Assembly (NCBI RefSeq): GCF_014898815.1
Contig: NW_026515540.1
Location: 1,922,001 to 1,986,000 of the forward strand
Direction: 5' to 3'
Length of the DNA: 64,000 nt
DNA from: Panonychus citri
Taxonomy: Eukaryota > Arthropoda > Arachnida > Trombidiformes > Tetranychidae
Under the pieces are notes generated by a model. It searched no databases, was not told where the DNA came from, and saw only the letters and a list, made by a program, of their open reading frames with translations. Positions 1 to 12,411 of this stretch are shown here, piece after piece. The stretch's first letter is position 1. The number at the start of each line of letters is the position of its first letter. A program made the translations under genes and the position numbers.

Positions 1-570
1 AGAGAAGAGAACAAACAATGAAAAACAAAAGAAGAGAAAACAAAACAATTAATCATAATGATAATACGAATATGGAAAATAAATAAACACAAAGAGGGAG
101 GCAGAGAAATTGAATCGATCGATGGACAAGGTTGAAAAAGAATGAGTAGATTAGATTGTTCAGTGTTGATTTTACTTTGATTGATTGATTGATTTTATAA
201 TCAGGTAACAAGTCAATTGAATATGAGGGACAGAAAATGATCTACTTGTGATAGAAAAGCTTAATTGTTGTTGTGTTCAAATGCTCATAGCCATTGGTCA
301 TAACATCATAAAGACACAAGATTGGATATAAACTCAAGGTGATTTGTGTTAATCAAAGTGTTTCCATTTGGAAGGATAATTTTTGACAAATTAAGGGTTA
401 GATTCGAGTGGATTATGATCAAGGTAAGGATAATAAGGTCTGACTTGTTAGGCCTGAGAGAGAAAGAGATAATTATAATGAATGTGAATTGGAACATAAC
501 AAAGAAACAACTGAGATTGAATGGAAGGCCTGAGAATTTGAAACAATAGAATTGAAAGAAATGTACTTAC
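1..570 (-). other. RNF11 intron, no gene seen
   Basis: AT-rich sequence after the RNF11 donor. Both strands were scanned for RING-type Cys/His spacing and none was found, so this is read as the 5' part of an intron running off the window. Confidence 0.6.
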
Positions 571-935
571 TCTCGATTCTTTTTACTTCCATCATAAAGT
601 CCTATTGGTAAATGTTGAATTAAACCAATTCGTTGGGCGATTTTAATTTGCTCTTCTTCGGATAATTGGGATGCAGGTCGACTTACATTGGGCGATGGAT
701 AGAAAACGGGTAAAGACATTGATTGTGAATGGGCATGTGATTGATGAGAATGGAGGGTTGATGATGGATGGTTGTTGGATGTTAATTGATGATGAACTTG
801 CATCGTTTCATGATATGATGGTGGTGGACCTAATTGTTCAGAAGAATTGGTTTGTTCCAAACGCCCAGAGCCTGAACCTTCCCGTAATAGAGCGAGATCA
901 TCAATCGATGCTGCTGATTTAAGGCAATTGCCCAT
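571..935 (-). CDS. RNF11: RNF11 E3 ubiquitin ligase, N-terminal coding exon (partial)
   Basis: RNF11 is a small membrane-anchored RING E3 that works with NEDD4-type ligases in endosomal sorting and signalling. The exon opens MGNCLKS, giving a Gly2 myristoylation site and Cys4 as a probable palmitoylation site. A PPPSY motif (PPxY, WW-domain ligand) lies near residue 43, and the family hallmark EEEQIKIAQRIGLIQHLP is near the exon end. A His/Ser/Gln-rich stretch between them is longer than in vertebrate RNF11. The exon stops at a good donor (AGA|GTAAGTAC on the minus strand), exactly where the RING begins in the family (next codon split as GA|). The RING exon is not visible in bases 1-570, so it lies beyond the window edge. 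ATG at 933-935 was chosen because it gives the conserved myristoylation start; there is no need for the in-frame residues upstream. Confidence 0.92.
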
Positions 936-2316
936 CTTGAGATTTATCACATAAATAAATTACAAAAGAAACAATGAAAAAAGAGATATGAAAAGAAAAG
1001 AAAAGAAAATCACCAATGTAAGAGAGAGAGAGAGAGAATCAATTTAACAATCAACACGAATTAAAAACCGTAATGACGATTAAAGGAAAAGATGATCATG
1101 TAAGATTAAGATGATGTTGAGGTTTAAATTGTTTCTAAAATATTAAAGTTCCGTTGATGTGATTGTCTGTTGTGGTGTCAAATTGAGGTTGTTGATGTTG
1201 TTGTTGTTGTGTTGAGGTTCCTTTATCTTTGGAGAGGAAAGAGAGAAGAAATTTTGATGAAGACAGAGAGAAAGAGGAAATAGACAGAGGAACAATAATA
1301 CAACAAAGAAAATAAACAGATACGAGAGAGAGAGAGAAGAAAATAGAAAGAGAAAATAGAAAGACACTGAAGGATATATTAAAGAAAAGAAAGAGATTGT
1401 TACAAACAAAGAAGGTAAAAAAATGAATATGATTATTGAGCTCGTTTGTTGTTGATTTTTGAGAGAGAGAGAGAAAGAGATCTGGATGACAAAGGAGAGA
1501 GAGAGAGTAGAAGGATAGAAAGGAAAGAGAGATGAAGAGAGAGAGAGAGAGAGAAACAAAATCAAGCTGATTATCAAGTGAATTGTTGTTTTGTTGTTTT
1601 TGTTGTTCTGATCAGTTTGTTGGTAAATCACTGAAAAAATAAGATATTAAATGATCAACAAAATGGTGATGATGGTGAAAGATTTTCAATCAAATTAAAG
1701 TTAATGTAAATTCAGGTCAACAACATTAACTAATCAAGCAAATGACGATGATGATGAAAATGCTTGGTGATAATGGAGATGATGAGAATCCTTCAATTAT
1801 TAGATGTAAGTTTCAAATTAGACAAAAAAGACAATCTTGATTATACATTAAAGTCACAGGATTTTACATATGAATAATAATCAATCAACACCATTAATTA
1901 CATTCTATTGGAGAAGATAATTAAATTGTTTATTTGAGAATAGAAAATGAAAACAACTCAATTCATCTAATAGTTTGTTGTTGTTGTTTTCTTTCACTAT
2001 CATTACATACAAACTCTTTGTGTTTGATGTTATTCAATTTTCTGAACAAAAAATCAAAACAATTTAAACTGAGTTTGCGTTAATTGTAACTCTTTTTCCT
2101 CCTTGATTCTTGTTTATCGCCAGAATTCAGAATGAATCAAATTTTCCGATAGAAACTCAGCTGGAAATCAGCTTAGAATCAGCGTCGATTAACTATTAAC
2201 ACCATCACCACAAAATCAACTCTTTCCCAAGAGAATTGATATTGGAATATATTCCAAGACATTCGTGTGTTCATTTTTAACAATTTAAAGAAGAGATTAA
2301 TTAGTTGAAACAATTG
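936..2316. other. RNF11 upstream / THG1 3' flank, purine-rich, no gene
   Basis: This stretch holds RNF11 leader or promoter sequence with many short GA runs (1021-1037, 1323-1340, 1458-1490, 1500-1555). Long open frames here on the minus strand are Leu/Ser/Phe-rich translations of the GA/CT runs and are not considered genes. 1640-2316 is AT-rich and shows nothing recognisable. Confidence 0.5.
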
Positions 2317-3299
2317 TTATTCTAATAGGTAATTGTTATCCATCCAGAATGAACTTTTCACTATATCAATGTGAAGACGTTGGATCTTGATTTGTTCAGA
2401 ATTTGTTGTTAACCTTTTGTTGGATAATTTTTTCAATTCATTTTCTTTAGTTGGATTATCATTGTCACGTTCCAAGATTAGAAGAGAACCTTTTTTAAAT
2501 TGTTCCATCTCATTGTTGTAATTAACTCCATATTTGAGGAACATATATCATGTTTATCGCTGCTCACGGTTCCTTTTAATCTGATTTGAGCTTCTTGATG
2601 GTTCATCGGGAGTGGAAGTTGTAATTTCTCATTGACCAGGGGATTGAATAAAGTTTCACCTTTCTCGTTAATTTCACATGAATTATATTCACCAGTTAAA
2701 CAGTAGAAAGTTGTATTGTACAAATTGTTGATGTGACAATCAACTTGTCGCCATTTTAGATAGTCAATTATTTCCTTTGTTCCAGGATAGATAACACAAC
2801 GACCATCAAACGCTGGTGGATATTTAAGGTCAACATTTACCATGTAATTTGTCCAATTGTAAACATAAAATGAAGTAAAAGTTGAAACAATCAGAGAAAT
2901 CAGCTTGTTAGCTCTTCGTTTAAATATATCGGACGATTTTGATACAATGAAACTAAACTCGTCACTCTGACCATAGGCTATTTTAATTGATGGATAAAAT
3001 GACTTCATGACCCCAGTAGCAGCTTCAACCATGAGATCCAATGCTCGTTTATCATTGGGTTTATGGAAATTATGAACTTTTGAGAATTGGTGAAATTTTT
3101 GACCATCAATTCTAACAGCAATGTAACAATTTCTCACCAAAACCGGATCACTTGCCTCTTCAAAGGTTCGTACATATTCAAATCGTGAATTAGCCATTGG
3201 ACAGCAACAACCAAGAAAACTGGGAGACAATAAGTTAACACCAATACGATTAAGTAATAAACTCTTCCAGTGAAAAGAATTAAGTTTTCCAATCAACAT
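2317..3299 (-). CDS. THG1: tRNA-His guanylyltransferase (THG1), with one frame break
   Basis: THG1 adds the G-1 nucleotide to the 5' end of tRNA-His by 3'-5' polymerisation. The frame has the family start (MANSRFEYVRTFE), the metal-binding IDGQKFHQF and YGQSDEFSFIV motifs (two conserved Asp), KWRQVDCHINNLYNT, and a C-terminal GVNYNNE...FKKGSLLI and HIDIVKSSFW. Two ATGs are possible: 3297-3299, which adds about 34 residues that could be a mitochondrial presequence, and 3195-3197, which matches the usual cytosolic start. Near 2541-2549 the frame shifts by one base: the N-terminal frame runs on to a stop near 2478, while the family C-terminus continues in the neighbouring frame to the stop at 2317-2319. 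There are no splice signals at the break, so it is a one-base deletion, a sequencing error or a real lesion. No introns otherwise. Confidence 0.88.
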
Positions 3300-3599
3300 C
3301 AATAAACAGAATCAACAACAAGAGGAGAAAAAAAAATTCTGTATCAACAAACGAATCAAATGTAAGAACAAGTAATTCCCTTGGTAACAATTTCCTTTGA
3401 TTCCTTCAAAATACCCCTTCTAATCCCAGAGAACATAACAAAAAATAATCTAAAATTCCAAGAAATTAAATTACAGAGAAAAAAAGATCAGATGATTAAC
3501 TGAGATAATTTAAATTTCTCATTTCAAAATTTTCTCTCATGAGAAAACATATGTTTCCAATTCTCTTGAATTTGGCGGTCACTTGGTTGCGAGAATTCG

Positions 3600-3613
3600 G
3601 TTGCCTTGGCAAC
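3600..3613. promoter_or_regulatory. RFX X-box-like palindrome
   Basis: GTTGCCTTGGCAAC is a perfect inverted repeat around a 2-bp centre and fits the RFX consensus GTNRCC-N2-RGYAAC. It lies about 300 bp upstream of THG1 and 136 bp upstream of the RpLP0 start codon, in a locally GC-richer patch, so it could serve either or both divergent genes. Confidence 0.5.
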
Positions 3614-3748
3614 TACTCGGAAACGGAAGAAAAGTTGATCACCTCAATCAACATAACATTTTGTCGGTGAATTTGATGGTTTTGTGTTTTTCTTGATTGT
3701 TTCTTGTGTAAATTAAATAGTTGTTTTGTTAAATTAAATTGATAAACT

Positions 3749-4917
3749 ATGGGTCGAGACGATAAGGCTACTTGGAAAGCCAATTACTTCACCAAACTAA
3801 TTGTAAGTATTGAATGAAATGAACTGATCTGTTTTTAGGTGAATCGTTTTCATGTGTATCTTTTTTTTTGACTTGGTTTTTTTTTCTCGCTTCTTCTTTG
3901 GCAATTTAGCAATTGTTGGATGAGTATCCCAAGTGTTTCATAGTTGGTGTTGATAATGTCGGTTCTAAGCAAATGCAGCAAATTAGACATTCTCTTCGAT
4001 CATCTGGTGTAGTTCTTATGGGAAAAAATACCATGATTAGGAAAGCCATTAGGGGTCATCTTGAGTCTAATCCATCATTAGAAAAGTAAGTAATTAGATT
4101 TTTATTCAATCCAGTGTTTCTCTTTTAAAGGTTTAGCAATTCTTTTTAACTCTGTGACGTTTCTCTTATTGTTTTTCTTTCTTTTTTTTTGTCTAGGATC
4201 ATGTCTCATGTTAAGGGTAATGTTGGTTTCGTCTTTACCCGAGAGGATCTTGTTGAGGTTCGAGATAAAATCTTGGAAAATAAGGTTAGCGCTCCAGCTC
4301 GAGCCGGAGCCATTGCTCCAATTGATGTAAAGGTTCCTCCACAAAATACTGGCTTAGTACCTGAAAAAACATCTTTCTTCCAAGCTCTTCAAATCCCAAC
4401 CAAAATTTCTAAAGGTACCATTGAAATTTTGAACGAAATCCATTTGATTAAAAAAGATGACAAAGTAGGAGCCTCAGAAGCCACGCTTCTTAACATGTTG
4501 AACATCTCTCCATTCACTTATGGTCTTATCATCAAAAGTGTTTACGACTCTGGAACTGTTTTTGCTCCAGAAATTTTGGACATCACTAATGAAGACTTAT
4601 TAGCTAAACTTATGGAAGGTGTGAGAAACATTGCCGCTTTATCTTTGGCCATTGGTTATCCAACTGTCGCTTCAGTATCTCACTCAATTGCTAATAGCTT
4701 GAAGAACTTGATCGCCATCAGTGTGGAAACCGATTATACTTTCAAAGAATCCGAAATGTCTAAGGAATATCTTAAAGATCCATCTAAATTTGCTTCTTCG
4801 GCTCCAGCCGCATCCGCTGGTGGTGCTTCACCAGCCAAGGCAGAAGCTAAAGTTGAAGAAAAGAAAGAAGAAGAGGAAGAAGAAGATGATGATATGGGCT
4901 TCGGTCTATTCGATTAG
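3749..4917 (+). CDS. RpLP0: 60S acidic ribosomal protein P0
   Basis: P0 anchors the P1/P2 stalk of the large ribosomal subunit, which recruits and stimulates translation GTPases. Three exons with consistent phases: 3749-3802, 3910-4085, 4197-4917, giving 316 residues, the normal length. The N-terminus MGRDDKATWKANYFTKL and the rRNA-binding region (VGVDNVGSKQMQQIRHSLR, GKNTMIRKAI) are diagnostic. The C-terminus carries the Ala-rich hinge, an acidic run and the terminal DDDMGFGLFD shared by P-proteins, which is the factor-binding tail. Introns are about 110 bp with pyrimidine-rich acceptors. Confidence 0.98.
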
Positions 4918-4961
4918 AATTGTTTATGATAACATCATAGATTTCTAACCCTGGATTTATT

Positions 4962-4967
4962 AATAAA
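4962..4967 (+). terminator. RpLP0 polyadenylation signal
   Basis: AATAAA 45 bp after the RpLP0 stop codon, in the expected position for cleavage and polyadenylation. Confidence 0.7.
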
Positions 4968-6104
4968 GCCTGTTATTCAAACACAAAAGAGAATGACAAT
5001 TTTCAATCGGGATAATCGCCTCTGATTATAATCTAATTTGAAATCAATATTGATTCTGGTACAAAAGTGAAATAATTACTCGTCAAATTTTTACTCAATT
5101 TTTATTTATATCTGAAGATGATTAATCGAGATTACAATCAATGATCAATATACTTTAATCAGATGAAAGATGTGTATGGATGTTAATTTATATTAACAAT
5201 TAGAGTAGAAAAAGGGACAAAATGTTATATTGCTGACCACATTTTCTATTAATTTAAATTTATGGACAGTTTTAAATTCTTTGTCTTTTTAATTTTGTTA
5301 AATTGTAAACGTGAGTTTGTTTTTCTTATTCTGATGATGATGATGATGATCCACTAATTACGATAATTAAAATCGTTAAACATTGTTTATGGGCTTTTGT
5401 GGCTGGAAGAGACAACCGGACAAAATTGTTCGTATTAAACATTATTTACTTTTCATCTTTGGTTTAAATTAGTAGAAAGAGGGACTAGAGAAGAAGAATT
5501 AATTATGAGAAATTAAATATAATTTAAATTAATAGAAAACAAATGATCAATAATAAGGTAATTAGATGAATATAACGAAGATTAATTGTTGATGAGAAAC
5601 AAATTGATGCGCTTATATAAATTGTCTGATGAATTTGTTCAAATGTACATTTGGCAGATTCACAATTAAGTGAAATTTGTTTAATGAGTTTCTATGTTTT
5701 TCATGATTTATGTCTGAGACTTGGAAACGATGTTAATTGATTAAATTATTAACAAAACAATTAAAGTCTCCAATTTATTGGTATTGTGATGACAGCGGAA
5801 TACCAATTGATTAAGAATTGATTAATTGTCGTGGACGTTGTTGTTTGTTTTTTAAACACTAATCAGAATTGAAGTAAAATCGATGAGTCCAAATTATTGA
5901 TTATTAGGGATAATTTAGTCTCTCCAAGTTTTACATTGTAAATCATTTTATTGGCATGAAATTAACTCCTGATGAGATTATTGATTAATTGTCCGTCTCA
6001 TTTATTGGCTTTGTTTTTAATTCTTTGAGTCTTTTGATTTGTTCTTTCGTTGGCTTAATTGTGAACAATGTTAATTGTGATTAAGTGAATTATTTGCTTG
6101 ACTT
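4968..6104. other. AT-rich intergenic, no gene
   Basis: Lies between the convergent 3' ends of RpLP0 and the Ser/Gln-rich gene. Only short AT-rich open frames and a (GAT)n run near 5334-5352 are seen. Confidence 0.6.
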
Positions 6105-6588
6105 TTATGCTTTGTATTCGGGATATTTTTTCCTCGATCTTGACCTTGAAACTCTCGACGAAACCGTAACACCACAAGGAGGCGGTAAAAGGGTTAAAGT
6201 TAAAGGTCTAGATGCCGAACATGCCCTGACCTCTGTTGAGACGAACGATGGCCTGTCCCTTGGCCGGTGTTGGGACGACGAGGAATTGTATTGTAACTTC
6301 GGTTTAATTGTTGTTGTTGAGTTGCTAATCGAGCTGCTGCCGCTGATGTCTCCGGAAGGGAATGCTGGTGTTGAAGTTGATGAGACGATTGATGGGAATG
6401 ATGGTGAAGTGAATGATGACTTGGGTGATGTTGTTGTTGCTAAAAGAGAACAATTTAAATATTAATCATCCAACTTAATTGTTTCTTTTAATTTGATTTA
6501 CCTGTTGGAAGAATTGTTGAATTTGAGGCAACAATAATTGCTGCTGAATTTGGGTCGGCAAAGAAGCATGTAGCTGTTGGAGATGCTG
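6105..6588 (-). CDS. Alternative frame through the last two exons of the Ser/Gln-rich gene
   Basis: The exons 6502-6588 and the one beginning at 6439 are also open in a second minus-strand frame that crosses the same splice junction and continues 95 bases past the first frame's stop, to TAA at 6105-6107. It encodes a Ser/Thr/Pro-rich sequence ending LPPPCGVTVSSRV...SRSRSRKKYPEYKA. The extra 95 bases are GC-richer and read like coding sequence. To use it, the preceding exon must end with one leftover base, which the mapped donor at 7211 does not give, so an alternative splice would be needed. It may be the true C-terminus, an isoform, or an effect of CAN-rich repeats that have no stops in any frame. 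Confidence 0.35.
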
Positions 6589-9108
6589 CTATTGAGAAAG
6601 AAAAATAAATTCAGTAAAAACGGATTAGTTATTAATCAATCATAATGATAAATTGTTAATCCAAACAATAAATTACACTACGAAACAACTTAATCATTAA
6701 GATGGATTAAAGGTTTGATAGGATACAAGCAGAAATATGTAATTTAACATGCAGCATGATATTAAACTTAAATTGCCTATTAAATATATGAAATGATGGA
6801 AATGTAATTATATTAGTTAGTTTCTCATTCTATGTCAGTTAATCTAATAATCTCATCATTTAGTTAAGTGATTAGTTGGCTGATTTACTAATGAACACAA
6901 TTTTCTGCTGTTTTTCATATGTCATCTATGTTTAGTTAATTTATAAAACTAAATTACATATATATATATGAATGTTGAGATTGTGACTGATTTAAACTGA
7001 AAACGATTGTCACTAAATTCATAAGGATAGTTAGACTTTTTTAAAGCTCAATTATGGACTAAGATTTGATTTCTCGGACTGGAATTATTTTCTTGAAGGA
7101 AAGGTAAGTGCGGCGGAGAAACAGCAATTTGTGATAAATTAACTGACAATCGAGGTATTTTCAATTAAATTAATAACTGTACTAGTAAAAAAGTAGGGCT
7201 GGACGCTTACTGGAAGCGCCTCCTCGGATGCACTTCGAAGAAGCTGTTGAGGCGACGAATAGAGATCTTGATCTCCGTTGGCTTCGGCATCGGTATCAAG
7301 GGCACTTCCATTATCATATTCTTCATCTTCATCTTCAGCCTCTCCACCACCTAAAACAGTGGATGTAGATGTTGTCGATGATCCAGTTCCCTGATTACCA
7401 CCTAACACTTGAAGACCTGCTAATCCTGCTAAACTTGATAACCCAGATAGTCCAGATAAACTTGTGGGTAATCCGGATGAAGTAAAATTCATGTGACCCC
7501 TGAATTGGAAAAAAAGATAAAAAATTAAATTAGACAAAATGAAAGATTTTAATTAGATTTTAGTTACCTTGGAGCTGCGGGCGGAGGAGGTGGAGGGATT
7601 CCTGGTGTCTAAATCCAAGGAAATGGTGTAAATTAGAGTGATCGCTATTCAGCTGATTATCAACAATATGCTGCTGGGAGGCAGTGGATGATGTGGAGGT
7701 TGGATGTAGATATGAGGATTGAGAATGTCGACCAGAAGAACTGGCAATTAAACTGGTAACAACACCACCACCTAAACCCACCAGTGAATTAGATGAATAA
7801 AGATGGCGATCGGCTTCTGGTTCACTCATACGAATCTCTTCCGATCCTGTAGGTGAAAGTCCGGAAAGCATTGACGAGTGAATATTTTGCTGACCAGAGG
7901 CTGAAGGTAGTAATAGTTGTTGTTGTTGCTGCTGTTGCTGTTGCTGTTGGTGGTGTTGTTGTTGCTCTAATTGTCTCAATAAATCTTCAAGATTACGAAT
8001 TCTAATGGGACAAGTCGACATTGAACTAACTCCGCCGTCTTCATTTTCTGATCCACTTTGAAGCTGAGTTTCTCCTCCTTTCATCAAACCTAAGGAACGA
8101 TAAAAAAATAATCAATTTACAACCACAATCAAGTAATTAAAATGAAAAAATCAAGCAGAAGATAAAATTATTTTACTTTAAAGAAATTAAAATTTGAAGA
8201 ATTAACCAATCGATTTCTAATATCGAACCCACAATCTAAATTCAATCACATCTCAATCTCAAGAGTAATAACTCTTTGTCTCAATCACTACAGTCATTTA
8301 GATAATTTTTTACTGTTTCTTTTGAAAATCTATGCTTTGCATTACTGATTAATTACCTTCATAATCAACTAATTGACTGTTAAACGATTGTTTCTTAATT
8401 TCTCCTGGACTTTGTCGAGCAGACAACGAACCTTGCAAATGACCAGAGACGGCAACTGATTGTAAGGCTTCCAGAATTCCTTCATGATAACCATTAAGAC
8501 TTTTCAACGTTCTTTCAACTTGATTTAAAGTGTCCGTGGTTCGGCTAACATCTGATTGACCTTCATCTTGATTATCACTTTCCAGGCCACTCTGATCGAC
8601 GCCCATCAATAATCCCGTTAGTGCAGCAGTTGAAGATGAACTACCATGCCGGGTATGACCGGACATCGGTGTACCTGAACCAGCAGGTCCACTTCCGTCA
8701 CCCGCGTGTTTTAATATACCCTTTTCAGGTCCACCAACACCACCCGATGTCCCACTACCATGTGAAGAAACTTTCGGCAAATTATTAGGTGAAAGTTCAA
8801 AAAATTGTCCACCTTTTCCTTTAAGAGTTTCCAACAATTCCCGTTCCGTTTGCTCTAATGTTGTTTCCGTTGTATTTACATTGGCTGATGATTTAACTCT
8901 AGACTCTTTTGAATGATGTCTCTTCATTTCCGCCATCTTATCTTCACGATAAGATGGCATTGAACCAAAGGTTATTCGAGGTGTTACCTCACCAACTCCT
9001 GATCCATTCATACTATGATCATCATCTTTACTTCCGGATGAAAGTAGTTTCCGTTGTAAGCTTTTCTTTCGAGCAATTTCAGCCTTGTTTGGCAAAAGAC
9101 TTTGACGT
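6200..9108 (-). CDS. Unrecognised Ser/Gln/His-rich protein, 3' part of a multi-exon gene
   Basis: Family not recognised. Exons with matching phases on the minus strand: 8357-9108, one starting at 8089, 7568-7608, 7211-7499, 6502-6588 and 6200-6439. The first visible exon opens with a basic segment (RRQSLLPNKAEIARKKSLQRKLL), then Gly/Ser linkers and a short helical stretch (LNQVERTLKSLNGYHEGILEAL). The 8089 exon has NLEDLLRQLEQQQ followed by a poly-Gln run of about 11. 7568-7608 codes a proline run (TPGIPPPPPPAAP), and 7211-7499 has LSGLSGLSSLAGLAGL plus an acidic patch. The end is Gln/His-rich and stops at 6200-6202. The donor joining the poly-Gln exon to 7568-7608 is uncertain; GTGGGT near 7790 fits phase 0. 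No start codon is seen, so 5' exons must lie at higher coordinates. It looks like a largely disordered scaffold; function unknown. Confidence 0.68.
7917..7962 (-). repeat. Coding CAG/CAA repeat (poly-Gln)
   Basis: The run of ttg/ctg on the plus strand is CAA/CAG on the coding strand and gives most of the HHQQQQQQQQQQQ tract of the Ser/Gln-rich protein. Length polymorphism is likely. Confidence 0.75.
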
Positions 9109-9610
9109 CTAAATAAACGAGAGATGAAAAAAAATCAGGTAAGAATATAATTCAAAGGAAAGAGTTTAAATTTCAGTAATTAATCAATTGACAAATTTAT
9201 TCAAAGTAGATTATTTGATTTACATGTTTATCTAACTGAAAACAGTAAAACCAGAATCAACCCATTACCTAAAGTTACTTAATAATAATACTTGTCACCA
9301 TTATGATTACTATTCGTGATTTTCATGGCTGTTAATCTAATTACAACAATTTTGACATTACAACAAAGGGAAACAATTTAATTTGACAAAACAAATCAAG
9401 ATACAAAAAGTTACTGATTATTTTTACGAGATCAAACAATGGTTATCATCTTGTCAAAGGATGAAAATCTTTCCCATCAATTCACTAGACACCAAGAGCA
9501 ACAATGATAACAAGAGGTATCATTGTATTCATCAGCATCTTGTTTTTATCATCATCAGCTGATTGAAATTTACTCTCTTTTTTCAACACAATAAGATAGA
9601 CCCACAAGGC

Positions 9611-9615
<5 letters not shown>

Positions 9616-9658
<43 letters not shown>
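9616..9658. repeat. (GA)n microsatellite
   Basis: About 43 bp of uninterrupted GA on the plus strand. Confidence 0.95.
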
Positions 9659-9661
<3 letters not shown>

Positions 9662-10919
9662 AAGTTAAAGGAGATAAAAGATATGAAAAGAATAGGAAGA
9701 GAAATGAAATGTCACAGAATAAGAAGATAATGAAAAAAAAGTTCGAAATAAGAATTCGATACAGAAATGAAGGTAGAGTTTGAACCATGAACAAGGGGAG
9801 AGTGAGAGAGGAAGAGACAAGGGAGATCCCATCAAGATTTAAAAACAGAGAGAAAAATAAATCAGATCATCTAGAGAGATGAAGAAAAAAAAATACCAAG
9901 AAACAGCGAAAAGGAATAAAACAAAATTCGAAAACAAGATTTACTCTTTTTCAATTTGAAATTATCTAGAAGAAGATGATGATGACATGCCAAAGATGAT
10001 AAAGATAATTCAAGGAAAATTTCATGATATCCACAGAGGGAATAATATGATCGCTTTCAAGTTCTCATTGATTTTGAAAATAATATCAAAGACAGAATTG
10101 AAGAATCAGGAAATTCAAATTTAGATTCACATTGAAATGCTAAACCAAAATTCTAGTTATTTAACTTAATTGATTCAACTGAATAATTTAAATTACAGCC
10201 AATCAAAAGATCACCTTCAATTGAAATAAATGAAAACATCGCAACACCAACAGTCAACAATCAACTGATTAAAACACTAATCATCTCGAGGAAAAATAAA
10301 AACATTTCAAATTGTTTACACTCAAATTTTACATCAATGATCATCAATCTAATGATTTAACTCTGAAAATCATCTAACATATACAGAAAACAAGGACGAA
10401 GGATAAAAAAATGATAATAACAGGGTAAGTTTATATTTCTATCGTAATTCATTTAATTTTCACTATTATAAACAATAAGATAATAATAATAATTGGTATA
10501 CAGAGTTATTATTAGAGTAGAAAATTATTTCTCACTGAAAAAATATTGATTCCAGTGAATTCATCATCATCATGTAACCTTAAATAGTAATAGGAAAAAA
10601 CTACAAACAAGTTCATTAAATTTGATTCGAAATCATTTTTACATTGAACGAATTTGTTATTATTGTTTTTCTATTTCTCCATTTTTTTCTCTCAATTTTA
10701 TCTTCCATCATCATCACCATCCTTTATCTTCTTAGGAAAAATAGTGAATTTCTATTGTCAGGTCAATTGAATGTTCGCTATTATTATGAAGATGATTATT
10801 ATTATCATTTTTTTTCTTCTTCTTTATAATATTTTCTTCGTTCTCATCTCAACAGAATAACAAGCCAATAAGATGATCGTCTTCATCTCTTTCTACATCA
10901 TCTTTTTTCTCTGTTTCTT

Positions 10920-10923
<4 letters not shown>

Positions 10924-10968
<45 letters not shown>
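10924..10968. repeat. (CT)n microsatellite
   Basis: About 45 bp of uninterrupted CT on the plus strand. Confidence 0.95.
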
Positions 10969-10973
<5 letters not shown>

Positions 10974-12411
10974 TGATGTTAAACAACCGGTTCAATGAAT
11001 CAGAGGCAAATTCAACCTGATTTCACCCAATAGAGATAAAAAGATGAACAAAGAACCAATTGGATTTAGAGTTACCCTGAAAAAATCAGATTATCAGAAG
11101 ACAGATTCTATTGAGACTATGGAATTACTCTCTTTTCTTCATCAACTTTCATCATCTTACTTTTCTTTGGTATCATTATCATCATCATGCAATTTTATCT
11201 CAAGAAAAAAAAAGATAAGGAAACTCACGATTCTGACAATCAACTTGAAACTATCATATTAGTAATAAGCTTATCATACCAATGAGTGAGCATTTTTCTA
11301 GTTGTATGGAGCAAAATATCATCATCATGATTTTGTTGAGAAAGAGGAAGATGAAAATGATTCTTCCTGATGATGATCAAGCATGAAACTAGTTAGGGTT
11401 TCAAAGGGATGATAATGAGAATCAATTTAAATTGGGGGCAACTTTTACTTTCTACCTACAGGTAAATGATGTTCTTGATTGTTCAATCAATTTTTTTCTT
11501 CCTCTTTCTATTCAAGTAGAATTGAAGTTTCATGATGGATATCATGTAAGCTCAAGATGATACAAGACAAATGGTGATACTTTAATTTATCACCTTGAAA
11601 TAGATTGAAAATAAGATAGAGACTCGGATCGAAATGAGGAAGTTTGCAATGAGAAATTCTGTTGAGAGAAAAAAGAAACACTGATTTTGGGTCAATCAGG
11701 AGATGGAAAGAAGGAGAAGAAATGAAAAAGAATCTCAAAGGTCATCATCATCATTCTCATTCTAAGGATTCATCTTTTTTTCTCATCTTCTTTTCGATTT
11801 GACCACTGTTTTCTCGCCTCGAATTGAATCGATCAACAAGAACATGGGCAAAGGATGAGGAGAAGATGATAAAGAGAAACATCAGCAGAATGAAAAGATT
11901 GATTTAAAGATGATGATGGAGAAAAGGAATCCAATGGAAAAATGGCCTTGTTAGTTTTCATTTTCGTTCGTTTCTTTTTTTACTTTCTCTGTTAATTTTT
12001 CTTCTTCCATATTCTTTTATCTTTAGCTCGAGTTTTCCAACCACAGAGACAGAGACAAGAAAAGGAGAAAGAAAGAATTAGTTCTTAATAGAATGATAAA
12101 TATCAAGAATCCAATGGAAACAATAAGAAAATGAAAGAAATAATTTTCACAGTCAATTCCACTCGTAATCAACCCATAGACCATCATCATCATGAGCATC
12201 ATTAACTTCATTCACATAACACTATTGGTGTACCTTCATCTCCATGACACTTGTAACCAGATATGAGTGATTATTTCATGTTACACTTTCCACTCCCAGA
12301 AACCATCATCCTAATCATCATTGATAGATTAACTCCCAGGTCCCAATTTTAGAATGATGAATCTGTTCACAATTATCAGTCATTTACACTTTTCACTTAT
12401 GGTCAAACCTT

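Noticed and set aside
1143..1631. 162-codon minus-strand open frame rich in Leu/Ser/Phe
   Set aside because: It is a translation of GA/CT-rich simple sequence with no domain, no start context and no splice support.
6085..6465. 126-codon plus-strand frame opposite the Ser/Gln-rich gene
   Set aside because: It begins with GTG and is antisense to two minus-strand frames that have matching splice signals; it is a shadow.
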